Source of the DNA: Galaxea fascicularis
Taxonomy: Eukaryota > Cnidaria > Anthozoa > Scleractinia > Euphylliidae
Direction of reading: 5' to 3'
Length of the DNA stretch: 64,000 nucleotides
Assembly: GCA_948470475.1 (NCBI GenBank)
Contig: OX419342.1
Span: 22,472,577 to 22,536,576 of the forward strand
Shown: in pieces, positions 40,561-50,800 of the stretch
Position numbering within the stretch: position 1 is the first letter of the stretch
Layout: every line of letters begins with the position of its first letter
Position numbers and translations under genes: made by a program
The notes under the pieces: model-generated
Database searches by the model: none
Seen by the model: only the letters and a program-made list of their open reading frames with translations
Told to the model about the DNA's origin: nothing

Positions 40561-41865
40561 TTTATACCTGCCGACTAACACCAGGGGCTATGGCTTTACA
40601 CATGACTGTATCAGAAACAAAAAGAACATGGTTAAATGTTTTCCCATGCTTGATGCCAGTTACATGTGTTTACTTTAAGTTCTGATCACTTTGAATCAAA
40701 AGATCATCAACAAAACACAACAAATGAGAGAAATGTATCAGTAAAACTGTATTTTCTACTCACCTCTTCCAATAGTGGTTATTGTTTTAAACTAATGTGA
40801 TACAAACCAATTCAGCATGTATATTTTGTTAAAAAATGATCATTGTTATGCTTTTTTATAGATGCCATTTCTCAGAACTTTGCATCATGTAAGAAAAAAC
40901 GAAGACAAGAACAAAGTGGGACGTATGAGAGGTACCAGCAGGACCAGAAGAGAAGGCAAAGAATGAAAAGGGTATGGATCTCCCTTATTTTGCAGACAAA
41001 GCACTATACCCTTTCACACCGTTATTTTTTTCCACCAAAAACCACAAGTTGAACCTTTTTGGTCATTTTAAGTGATGACATCACATAATTGTGCAATACA
41101 TACAACCATATTAGCCATGAGTGACTATGGGCAGCCTAGGAGTACAATAGTTAAGTTAACATAACTAGTTAAGTGTACACTCAGCTGCCTGCCACCCAAT
41201 CATTGGTGTCTGCTGACTGCTTGAGTGTCTCATGCACCACTCTGTGCTTTTGATCAGAACAGAAAAATTTACAGAATTTACAAGCAATAATACTGTGAAG
41301 ACTTAATCCTTTTATTCATGATAAAGTTTGTCAATATTACAACACATATGATTCTCTGTAGTTGTATACAACCAGTAAAATTGACACCAGAAAATCTTAA
41401 AACTTACATGCAGTTGCATCTAAAAAAACCATGATAAACCACCTTACAGGATGAGTGTGCACAGTATGCAATACTAACAGTAACCATCAAGCTATGACTT
41501 GTTTGAATGTAAAATATTTACCAAAGTAACTAAATAATAAATTTATTGACCCTTTTTAGAAACTTGACAAAAGATTGAAAGTGGTCAGAGAACAGGAGAA
41601 GAGTAATCAAATGTATGAGGCCCTGCACATAAGCCTAATCTCTTCAGATGAGTCCGATGGAGAGGGTGATGCTTTGGCCACCAGACCTCTAACCTGGAGA
41701 ATGGAGGATGTTACGAAGTATTTTCGACTGCTTGATGAGCGGTGGAAGACGGGCATGACACCCCAACAAAAGAGGCAGTCCGTAAGCCGGCGGCTTGGTC
41801 TTCCGAGTGAAAGGACCACAACTGGAGTCCCACAACATTTGCTTTGGGCTGTGCGTGCTGACTAA

Positions 41866-43025
41866 GGGGCAGTATAATTTATTTAAGGGTCTTTTGCAAA
41901 AACTGATGATAAAGTCAAACCTTGATTATGCGCATTTCTCAATTATCTGGATTTGCTTAGCTGGTCCCAGTTTTACATGATTATTAATTAGCCATGTTTA
42001 ATTTAAGATCCTTTTTTCCCCTTCAATCAAGTAATGAAACTCCTGTTCAAACTGAATTTGTTTTACATTAATTATCCATCCATTTCAAACACTTTTCATG
42101 TGCCTGGTTGTATAATTTATGCAGTTTTATGGAACATGCATAAAATTCAAATAATTAGACTTGTAGCAAAAATTGGAGCTCAAATTAAACTAGCTGTTAG
42201 ATTTATTCTGTGGTTTAACCTAATACTCAAGCCTGTGCTCAGTTTCCCTCTGCTATTGGTTGAAATGTTTAACTTGTTTAGTCATGATCAGACTTAACAT
42301 GTTTCAGCTTAGTGTGAACACAGAATAACTTGAAGGTCAGTGCAACTTACAATTTGAAAATGTCCTGAATACTTTATGGCCTTTGAGTGAGGTTTTAGCC
42401 AGAAGGGTGTGTGGGTATCTTACGAACACTCACAATGTCAAGAAATACATGAAAATTGCACCAAATCTTACGTACATACATTATAATCACCATTTTCTGG
42501 AAAGACAATTACCTTCAGGGTGCTTTCGAGACTTTACTATGTTCGCCAACTTTCTTTTGTGGGCAGCTTTTTCAAAGCCTGATGACAGTCCTGTGTATAT
42601 TTGGTATTAGTAAAATCCAACTAGCGGTCTATTATCAATGCAGCATTCTGATTGGTTGAGCTACTACTATGCTATTATTCAGAATATCCTACCAGTAGCA
42701 AAAAGCGCCGGTTTTGAAGACTATGTATGGTTATTGTTTGTTAGAGTGAGAAAATACAAGTAACATACCCTTGTATTTTATGTGAATAATTGTACGCAAT
42801 GTAGATAGTAAACAGCGCTTATAGCGCATTACATGTAAATTTGCACAATTTTAAATAAATCATGTTTTTTGAATTAACAACACTTTTGTTTTTGTTGTTC
42901 TGACTGGGAAAGGGAATGGACTTTAGTTCCCTGAACATTGGTAGCCGGTAGGCCATGGGACTGTAGAGAGAGCAAAAATATCTCGGACACGGGGTTGGAG
43001 TGAGCGAACGATGCCGGGCAATACG
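41866..43025. other. No gene supported
   Basis: The stretch is AT-rich. Open frames near 42,034-42,297 and 42,383-42,659 overlap each other in different frames and show no motif, splice partner or composition that would support a gene. Confidence 0.5.
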
Positions 43026-43867
43026 CACTGAAAAACACCCGAATACACCCACCGTAGCAGGCAATGCAGGGAAACTTGAGAAAAAGGTTGGAATTCGCCC
43101 AATTTTCCACCCATTAACTGGACGATGAACGCCAGATAACAAGCGTTTTCTTGAATTCACCCGAATTCTCTGTCCCAGAAAATACAAGAACATTCCTGCG
43201 AACACAGGAAGACACGATATTTTCCAACAGTTAACCGAACTGTGAATGCTGGAAAACAAGCGTTTTCTTGAATTCACGCGCATTTGCTACCCAGGAAAAT
43301 GCAAGAAAAGCACAAGAAAACCTCTGAAAACGCAGGAATACACTATAATTTCCGTACATTTACCGAACGGTGAACGCTGGAAAACATGCGTTTTCTCGAA
43401 TTCTCTTGCATTCACCGTCTCAGAAAATACAAGAAAACTTCTGTGAACACGGGAATATACTATACTTTCCGTACGTTAACCGAGCGGTGAATTCTGGAAA
43501 ACAGTGTGTTTTGCTAAATTTACCGGCATTTCCCGTTCTGGAAAACAAGGGAAAATGCCGGTTTTCAATTGTTAACACCGGTTAACGTGAAGTTTTACAC
43601 CGGGAAAACTTCAGTGAACGTAGGCAAACAAGACATTCGCCAAGTGTTAACCGCCTGGTGAACTCCAGAAAACGCGCGTTTTCCGGCGTTCACTGTAAGG
43701 GAAAACTACCGGAGAATGGAACGAATACTCGAATTCACCGGCCGCAAAACACTTGGAAAATCTTGGATTCTCCGATTGGTGAACACCAGTAAATGTAGGA
43801 AAATGCCACGTTTTGCATAAATTCACCGCACGTTTTCTAAACGGTGAACGCCACATTTTTTGCAGTG
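43026..43867. mobile_element. Non-autonomous CACTA-like element
   Basis: The 842-bp segment starts CACTGAAAAACACC and ends ATTTTTTGCAGTG. Both ends share a CACTG terminus followed by an A-run, as in animal En/Spm/CACTA ends. Bases CG flank it on both sides (a 2-bp duplication or chance). Inside, a unit of about 117-128 bp recurs from TTAACTGG (43,113), TTAACCG (43,231), TTTACCG (43,359) and TTAACCG (43,476), each followed by (G)GTGAA(C)GCTGGAAAACA and GCGTTTTCT-GAATTC. The same GGTGAAC motif reappears, on either strand, to the right end. Such subterminal arrays bind transposase in CACTA elements. No coding sequence is seen. Confidence 0.65.
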
Positions 43868-45559
43868 CGAGTGAGCCATTTTCCTTATTTACTTTGCACT
43901 GTGGCTTGGAGGAAAATCTGAGGCGGAATTGATTCCTGTAGCGGGCGCTTTTCTGCGATCGGAGGGCAAGGATGACTGCGAGAATCTAAGTTGTCGAGCA
44001 TCGGCTATCATCTCCTTTGGTGCATTTCTTAGAAGAGTGTGAACGCGTGACGCTGAGGTATCTGAATCACCTCATTGATTCCGTCATCAACAGGTTTATC
44101 ACCTCGAGAGTCGCAGTGGACCAGCCTAAACAGCATAGCGATGACTTCAACCGGATAGTTATCCCTTTGTAAAGATCAGGATGCGGCTGCTGTCTCTGTC
44201 AAACGACAACTTAGAGATTTTAGCAGTAAGGTGCGAAAGACCATTCAACCCGTGTTTACTAGCCGCAAGCTTAACTGAACAAGATCTAAGCCTGCGTGAG
44301 CCCAAGCTTAACATCTTAGACACTTTTAGTTTATTTTAGATTATTTCGTCTGATAATTCGTCAGAACAGCCAATCGCTGTCTGTCTTGATGAACAGGAAC
44401 CTGACGCATGCACGTAGACAGACGCACTCAGAGAGGCAAAAAAAGTGCTTTGATACCAAATTTGAAAAAACCATTTTGTCCTTGTTTTCCTACAAGCATT
44501 AGCAATCAGTGTCTGTCTCCATTGAACTCCCTCATAAAGAACCAGGTATCATCATGTGAAAGACTGGAAATAAAAGATATCAAGATCGAAGGCGCCTTCC
44601 CTTGAAAGCATAGAAATCGCATTTTGTGACCGAAGCCGATTTGGAGCTTGTTGTCAACCATCGAGTCATTCGAATAACCGGTTTGCCGAATCGGGTCCCA
44701 TGTGACCAAAACGGCACCTACGCCCGGACAGGGAACCCCCCTCGGGGACCGGCAGAGATCTCTCTCCTCTCGTTTCTTTCTCGCCGTGAGAGGTCTCTGC
44801 TACAAGAAGAGTATTGTTGTTAGCTCGTGATGTTTCATATAACATGGTCATGCATAGTAACATCATATGAAGACTTACGTGAGTAAACTATGATCATTTT
44901 GCTGAATCATTTGGATTTACTTGAGTGAAAAAACAGCAAGGATAAATTTCGAACAAAAGAAAACGGTTACTTTTCTATTGATTTGTCTTGCCCCAGCTCT
45001 CTTAATACCTCTCTCCTGCCCACCAATGGAGATTCCGAGGGCAAAATTATTGATACGGGCACAATTAATAATAAATGTGATTGAACCTTTCAAGCAAGTC
45101 TTTAAACACCAAAACGATAAGATTTGAATAGAGCAGTATCCGAAACAAACTTGATGGTGATCAAAATAGACAGAAGAAAGGAAACTCAAATATTAGTAAG
45201 ACTGAATTAAATATGTTGTCTTATTAGAGTTTAACTCCGCTTATGGAAAACTTGTTTCGAACATATTTTTTGGTACCAACCTGGGCACCCTCTTCTAAAT
45301 ATGACAACGGAATCTGCTTCTTCTGAACATTTTATTCATTAATTCCATTATCTGAGTGACCTACATGCACACAAATATACGCTAAGCTAATAGACACGGT
45401 ATTGTATCGAAAGAGGTGATATCTGATTCTTCTTTGAGGTAATCTAACTAGAGTCCCTAAGATGCACTTATTCAACAGCTTTTCTTCACCGTTAAACTTC
45501 CCTGCTCACCAGACAGTCAAAGCCTTTTACATAGCCACAACACGTGTCAGTTGAAGCTG
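43868..45559. other. No gene supported
   Basis: Short open frames on both strands lack motifs. A foldback of about 49 bp lies at 44,752-44,800 (GCAGAGATCTCTC against GAGAGGTCTCTGC), probably a MITE end pair. Nothing else is recognised. Confidence 0.5.
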
Positions 45560-45832
45560 CAATCTTGGACAAAACTGTTGAGAAAATTGAGCTTCAAAGC
45601 CTCTTTTTGGGAGAACACTAACAACCGAGTTTCATCACCCCACCTCCCCCAATTCAATGTTGTTTGTGGATCTTAAACGTTTGCCTAAGAATTGCAGCTT
45701 CTTAAATTCAACATTGAATAGGGGGAGGGGGAGGGAGGAGTTACTGTACTAATACTGTTGAGCCAGAGGTTTTCGTGAACGATTTTTGGACGCGAAGAGG
45801 CCAGTTTTCTCAAGTAGTTTTGTCCAAGATTG
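45560..45832. mobile_element. MITE-like long imperfect inverted repeat
   Basis: CAATCTTGGACAAAACTGTT at 45,560 faces its complement (ending CCAAGATTG) at 45,832, with partial similarity running 50 bp or more inward (CCTCTT, GAGAAAA.TG). A second, inner inverted pair uses ACCTCCCCCAATTCAATGTT and AACATTGAATAGGGGGAGG. The inner right arm (45,719-45,740) is a run of G blocks separated by single A, which could form a G-quadruplex. I see no clear target duplication. Confidence 0.65.
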
Positions 45833-45967
45833 TGGCGTTCTGACAAACACGACGTTCGAATAATAAATAATCCTTCGTCGCCATAAACTCATATAAGTAA
45901 ACTTGGGCGACCTGAGTTTGGCTCGGTTATGCACGAGGCTTAAGGGGGTGACACAATAGGCAATTTC

Positions 45968-45994
45968 ATACGCCGCTCGCTGCGAGCGGCGTAT
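45968..45994. other. Perfect 13-bp-arm palindrome
   Basis: ATACGCCGCTCGC and its exact complement GCGAGCGGCGTAT are separated by a single T. A stable hairpin or cruciform is possible. Its function is unknown; it may mark a small foldback element. The flanks hold further GCGATT and CGGCG words without a clear frame. Confidence 0.8.
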
Positions 45995-46932
45995 AAAATC
46001 GCCGGTATCTGGCATGTCAGGTATCGACGATTAAATTCCCCGGCATTCGTGCTCGTTCCCGCGTCTTTGTGCGCTTATCACTGCAAATCGCCAGTAAAGT
46101 CAACCGATCAGGCTGGGCGATTGGCGGACAACAACGACGCTCGGAGCGTGGGAACAAAATTGGAGTGACATCACCGCGATCGGCGTAAAAGATCACCTAG
46201 TGTGCCTGCATCAATCCAACCGCGAAATTCGCACGCGATTTTCGTTGGCGATCAAAGTTGCTGCGTTCGGCGAATAACTAAGTTTTATGCTTGAAATCGG
46301 AAGCAATCAAACTGATGGCAAACTAATAATTATAATTCAGGCCAGACTCTTATCTTTGGCCCAAGAAGCACCTCGAAATTAAACATATTCAGTATTCTTA
46401 CAAGTATTAACAATAAGTCTCCTTTTCCTTGGTTATTGTCATAAAACAATGAAAGTTATTTACTATCACTCCAAATCATAATTCTCCCATGCAAATTTGT
46501 ATTGGACGAATACCAGTGCCGCTTGATTTGCTTTATAGCGCGTTTTGATAATATTTAATTTGTGTCTTCACTCAAAGAGTCAAGGTATCAGTGTGACAAA
46601 GCTTGGTATTCTCTTTCCTGATCGCCGTTTTCGTGGACTTTATACCGTGAGGATTCGTGAGCTAGACAGAAAGTTGAAAGGCGTTGTTTGAACCTACAAA
46701 GGTTTGTAATTCTTTTTTTGGTCGCCCCAAACACTTGACCAAAAGTAATCAAAACTGATACGAGAGTCGCGTCTGCTGATCTTTTAGTCCTTAGCTTTAA
46801 TGGTGTCCATGGCACAGTTCCTTGCTGAAGAATTAATTGTAGTTCCATCACCATTTTATTGTATTGCACTTAGCAAGAGTAATACACTTTCTGGACCAAC
46901 CATTCCGTAAACGAGAAACCACTTTCAATGTT
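45995..46932. other. No gene supported
   Basis: The CpG-containing part (about 46,020-46,260) then the AT-rich part hold no recognisable gene or element end. Confidence 0.45.
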
Positions 46933-47040
46933 ACATTCCACAGGTCAAAGTACAGGTCACCCTGCTACAGATAACTGAAGCCCAAAAGTGTCTCCTGGCC
47001 TTAACCATTATCTAAATTAAAATTTTCTTTTAGATCCAGG
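46933..47040 (+). repeat. Dispersed repeat, copy 2
   Basis: This copy is in the opposite orientation to 40,447-40,560. Shared blocks are CATTCCACAGGTCA, AAGCCCAAAAGTGTCTCCT and AAATTTTCTT.TAGAT. The family is unknown. Confidence 0.75.
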
Positions 47041-47651
47041 CGAAATTGGTCGGTTTAGTTACCAAAGTCCGAAGATTAAAGAAAGGAATCAGCGTGAGAA
47101 AGCGGCTTCTCTTTTCCCTCCTGATCATCGTTTTCGTCCCTAATACAGAGCTGAGGTGCTCTGGGCTGGTTAACAGACTTCAAAAGGGCTTTGATTGGTA
47201 TGTGGAGTTGGTTCGCTCCTAACTCTGATCGGCTAAACTGCAGAATACCCGGCCACGTCAGAGTAGCTGACTCACTATAGTAAATAACTGCTATGCAACA
47301 CTTGCAAACCAATACAAATATTGTACTATGAAAGTGGTGGTAATAATCAGCGCTTATTTTTTTCTCGCAGAAAACCTGGTTACTTCCGCCCTCGAACACG
47401 AACTCAACTTAAAGTCCTGGAAAAAACGCTTAAAGGGTAGTATTGACATAAAGAGCCTTAATTTCCTTGACTCTTCCTAGGAGCGAGCGATTTTTCGCCC
47501 GCGATTTTTTCTGGCTTACAGGGCTTGGAATGGTCGATATCCAGTCGTCTAGGGCATTCATGGCAAGATTTCCACACAGCCCCATACATTAATTATACTT
47601 AGAGCATGGTTACACCCACTCAGCCAATCAGTGCCCAGTGTTTGTGTGCTC

Positions 47652-47734
47652 CAACCTCGTCCCCAGAGCTTTTCCTTAGAAAGAAAAAATGGCGGTCATT
47701 TTTCTTTCTAGGGAAAAGCCCTGGGACGAGGTTG
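47652..47734. mobile_element. Foldback MITE with 9-bp target duplication
   Basis: The 83-bp element consists almost entirely of its TIRs: CAACCTCGTCCCCAGAGCTT against its complement ending in GGGACGAGGTTG, with arms of about 36 bp and a 10-bp centre. It is flanked by TGTGTGCTC at 47,643-47,651 and 47,735-47,743. A 9-bp duplication fits Mutator-like elements. It sits 77 bp upstream of the homeodomain-like exon. Confidence 0.9.
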
Positions 47735-47811
47735 TGTGTGCTCTATATCCCATAAACTGTCTTAAGTAATTTTTATGATTTTTCTTTAAGGTTCTTGTTT
47801 TTATGTTGTAG

Positions 47812-50800
47812 ATGCCATCTTCTCGTCTTACTCAGATCCAGACTGAATATTTAAAAAACATGTGGGATGAAGGTATTCGATCAACAGGAAACAAAGAGAA
47901 GCTATCAATTGCGGTGGAGGCCACAGGCCTGGAGGAGAAAGTGATTAAAGTACGATGATTTATCTTGTCTTCAGTTTTAATCTGTCATTCTTTCAAAATG
48001 TTTGTGTATATCACAGACCTGCCAACCCCTGATAAAGGAGTTGAGAGGTTCTGTTTATTCCGATCAAGGTTAAACAAAGCCTTTTTCCATTGCGGGTAGT
48101 CATGAAGTGTTAATTTAAATATTATACCTTGCTGAATTTGTGTTCCTTGTTGTAAGACGATGCAGCTCTCTTCATGATTCTGATAGGTCATCACTAGGAC
48201 CGAACATGTTGCAAGGGCTCATTTGGCCAAGTTCATGGCCAAAATGTTGGACAAGTTCACCAGGGTGTGGTATTTTTGGATAATTTGAGCGGTGGCGGTC
48301 ACCCTTTACTAAGTCACAAAGGGCCGTTTCGATCCTTTTCTTATGGTTAAGCCTAGTTCCCACTAGTGACATAACGATCATAATCGTAATCATAAGCACG
48401 AACATAACGTTGTTATGTCAGTTATGTCTTAGTGGGAACGCCTAGAAACATAATCATAGGCGCCCTTACGATCAACATAATCATAATCATAAGAAAATGA
48501 TCGACTATTTTCTTATGATTATGATTATGTCTTTGACTATGTCTATGTTGCTTTTCCTTGTAGTGGGAACGCGAAAATCATAACGACATAATGAGAAACA
48601 TAATGACGCAACGGGGTCATTGTATTTTGCCCAATGAAAGTCTAGGTCTAGTACTTTCGGGTCGGTTCATTTCAAGATGGCGGCTAGGTTCGAGGAAAAG
48701 CTTGCGAGTGCAAGTCAAAACCGTTCCCACTAGAACATAAGAAGCTTATGTTTATGTTTAGGATTATGATTATGCTTATGATCCTTATGTCGCTAGTGGG
48801 AACTAAGCTTTATGATTATGTTTCTAGACGTTCCCACTAAGACATAAGCGACATAACAACGTTATGTTCGTGCTTATGATACTTACTATCGAAATGGGAT
48901 CTCTAAAGTAAAAAAAAAAGAAATTATTGAAAAAGATTAAATATTGGCGGAGAAATGGCGGTTTTGGTCGGAAGTAAAAATTACCCGCTTGATTGACATT
49001 CTTAGCGCTGTTTTCGTATCAAGAAAAGCGTCTCAAATTCGCGAACAATAAGTATTGTTATAGTTGATCGTTTTTGACTGTGCATGGTCAACAACGATTT
49101 AGGCTAAAACAAAGACCTTAAACACGCGAAGGAAGTTCAAAACGGGGGAGGGAAAGAGTTATAATTGGCACGACAAAACCAACAACGATGGGGTGAAGGG
49201 TGAGCGAAAGATTTGTTCGAGAGGCACACTCCAGCTGAGTTGATCAAATATCAACGCACTGAGAAAAGTAATAAAATCAATGCTTCAACAATCGCACTAG
49301 TTTAGTTCTCATGGCTTCGTTCTACGTAAGCAAAAGTTTAGGTTGTAACGCCTACTCTGACCGAGTTAATTGTATATCAGCAAAGCACTTTAATCAACTA
49401 CTTCAACGGGTTGCACTGGCCCCTGTCTCACGCGTTCAATGCGCTTCATTCTCAGAGAGATTCGTTCAAATCTCGCGCCGCAGAAATAATTGTTACGCAA
49501 ATTAATTGTTTTCTTTATTCGCTTCTCAGGCGCGGGTGAAACGTCCTCCGTTTTATTCTTTCAAAACATTGGGGTTTGTAAACTGAGACGAAAAGAGTGG
49601 ACGATCGATTGCATATAAAGTCACACCTCCCTTGTAAGAGGGTCCCCTATACTTTTTTTGTGAAACGTGATTGGGACTATTTTTTTCTCGTGAAACGTGA
49701 TTTAGGTTTATTTGTTCATTCGTGATTCGTGATTGCCGATATTTGCTTTATCGTGAACGTGAACGGATTTTAGGAATTATCCGTGACGCGTGAACAGTCT
49801 CAATATTTTTACGTGAATGCATTATTCGTTTCTCAGGCGCGGGTGAAACGTCCTCCGTTTTATTCTTTCAAAACATTGGGGTTTGTAAACTGAGACGAAA
49901 AGAGTGGACGATCGATTGCATATAAAGTCACACCTCCCTTGTAAGAGGGTCTCCTATACTTTTTTTGTGAAACGTGATTGGGACTATTTTTTTCTCGTGA
50001 AACGTGATTTAGGTTTATTTGTTCATTCGTGATTCGTGATTGCCGATATTTGCTTTATCGTGAACGTGAGCGGATTTTAGGAATTATCCGTGACGCGTGA
50101 ACAGTCTCAATATTTTTACGTGAATGCATTTTCCAAAGTGGTATAGGGGACCCTCTTGTAAGTGTCCGACGGCGTTGCCAGGTTTAAAATTCCAGCAGAA
50201 ATTCAAAGCAAAGCAAACAATAGACGGCCAGTCTCACCTTCATGGTTACTTAACACAAAATTATCATGAATACGGTGAACGGCTCGTGTTCCTTGAAAAA
50301 GTGAGAACGTAACGCGCAATCTTGATCAGCGAAGATGAGAAATGTTAAGTACATCAAAGACGAAAACCTCCAAAGAGACTCGCGTGCGCTTTCAGCAGAA
50401 TGCGCGTTCACCGAAAAATTACAATGAGTAAAAGACAAATCAATCAATCAATCAATCAATGACTTTATTTTACTTCGAATTTAAAGATAGCAAACAAATG
50501 CTAATATCTCCGAAGAAAACAAGTTAAGAAAGTAACATAATTCAAACTACAGATATATAGAGTAAAAATAATTGAATTCAATAAAACTATAATTATGTGA
50601 CATAATACTAATATAACGATTAATTAAAAACATGTACATACAGCATTAATATAAAAGAGTTTTCAAGACTAACATTTATCGCACAGGGAACAGCATTGTT
50701 TGTCAAATTGTACAGTTTTCAGACCAGTCTTAAAGGACGAAAGAGACGGTAATGTACGCACACTATCTGGCAATGAATTCCATGACTTACTAGCATAATA

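Larger units (their letters stand above)
40059..41865 (+). pseudogene. Three-exon gene for a basic coiled-coil-like protein, one frame break
   Basis: I do not recognise the family. Exon 1 (40,059-40,259) starts MSATRVNTVGSEFRTIL and ends at a GTAAG donor. Exon 2 (40,862-40,971) follows a TTTTTTATAG acceptor and encodes a basic stretch (CKKKRRQEQ ... QKRRQRMKR). Exon 3 (41,560-41,865) follows CCCTTTTTAG. The exons join in phase (CTG G|AT, then AGG|AAA). The C-terminal part has an acidic patch (SSDESDGEGD), a WRMEDVTKYFRLLDERW segment and a basic SERTTTGVPQHLLWAV end, and stops at 41,863-41,865. Heptad-like charged runs suggest a coiled coil. Exon 1 needs a one-base correction near 40,137 to join its first half to FYRENEDPNQQIANTLLR, so it is a decayed gene or carries a sequence error. 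The head-to-head layout with the transposase suggests a second transposon gene; a host gene cannot be excluded. Confidence 0.7.

Noticed and set aside
42819..43856. Several short open frames around 43 kb on both strands
   Set aside because: They follow the repeats of the CACTA-like element and appear in several frames at once.
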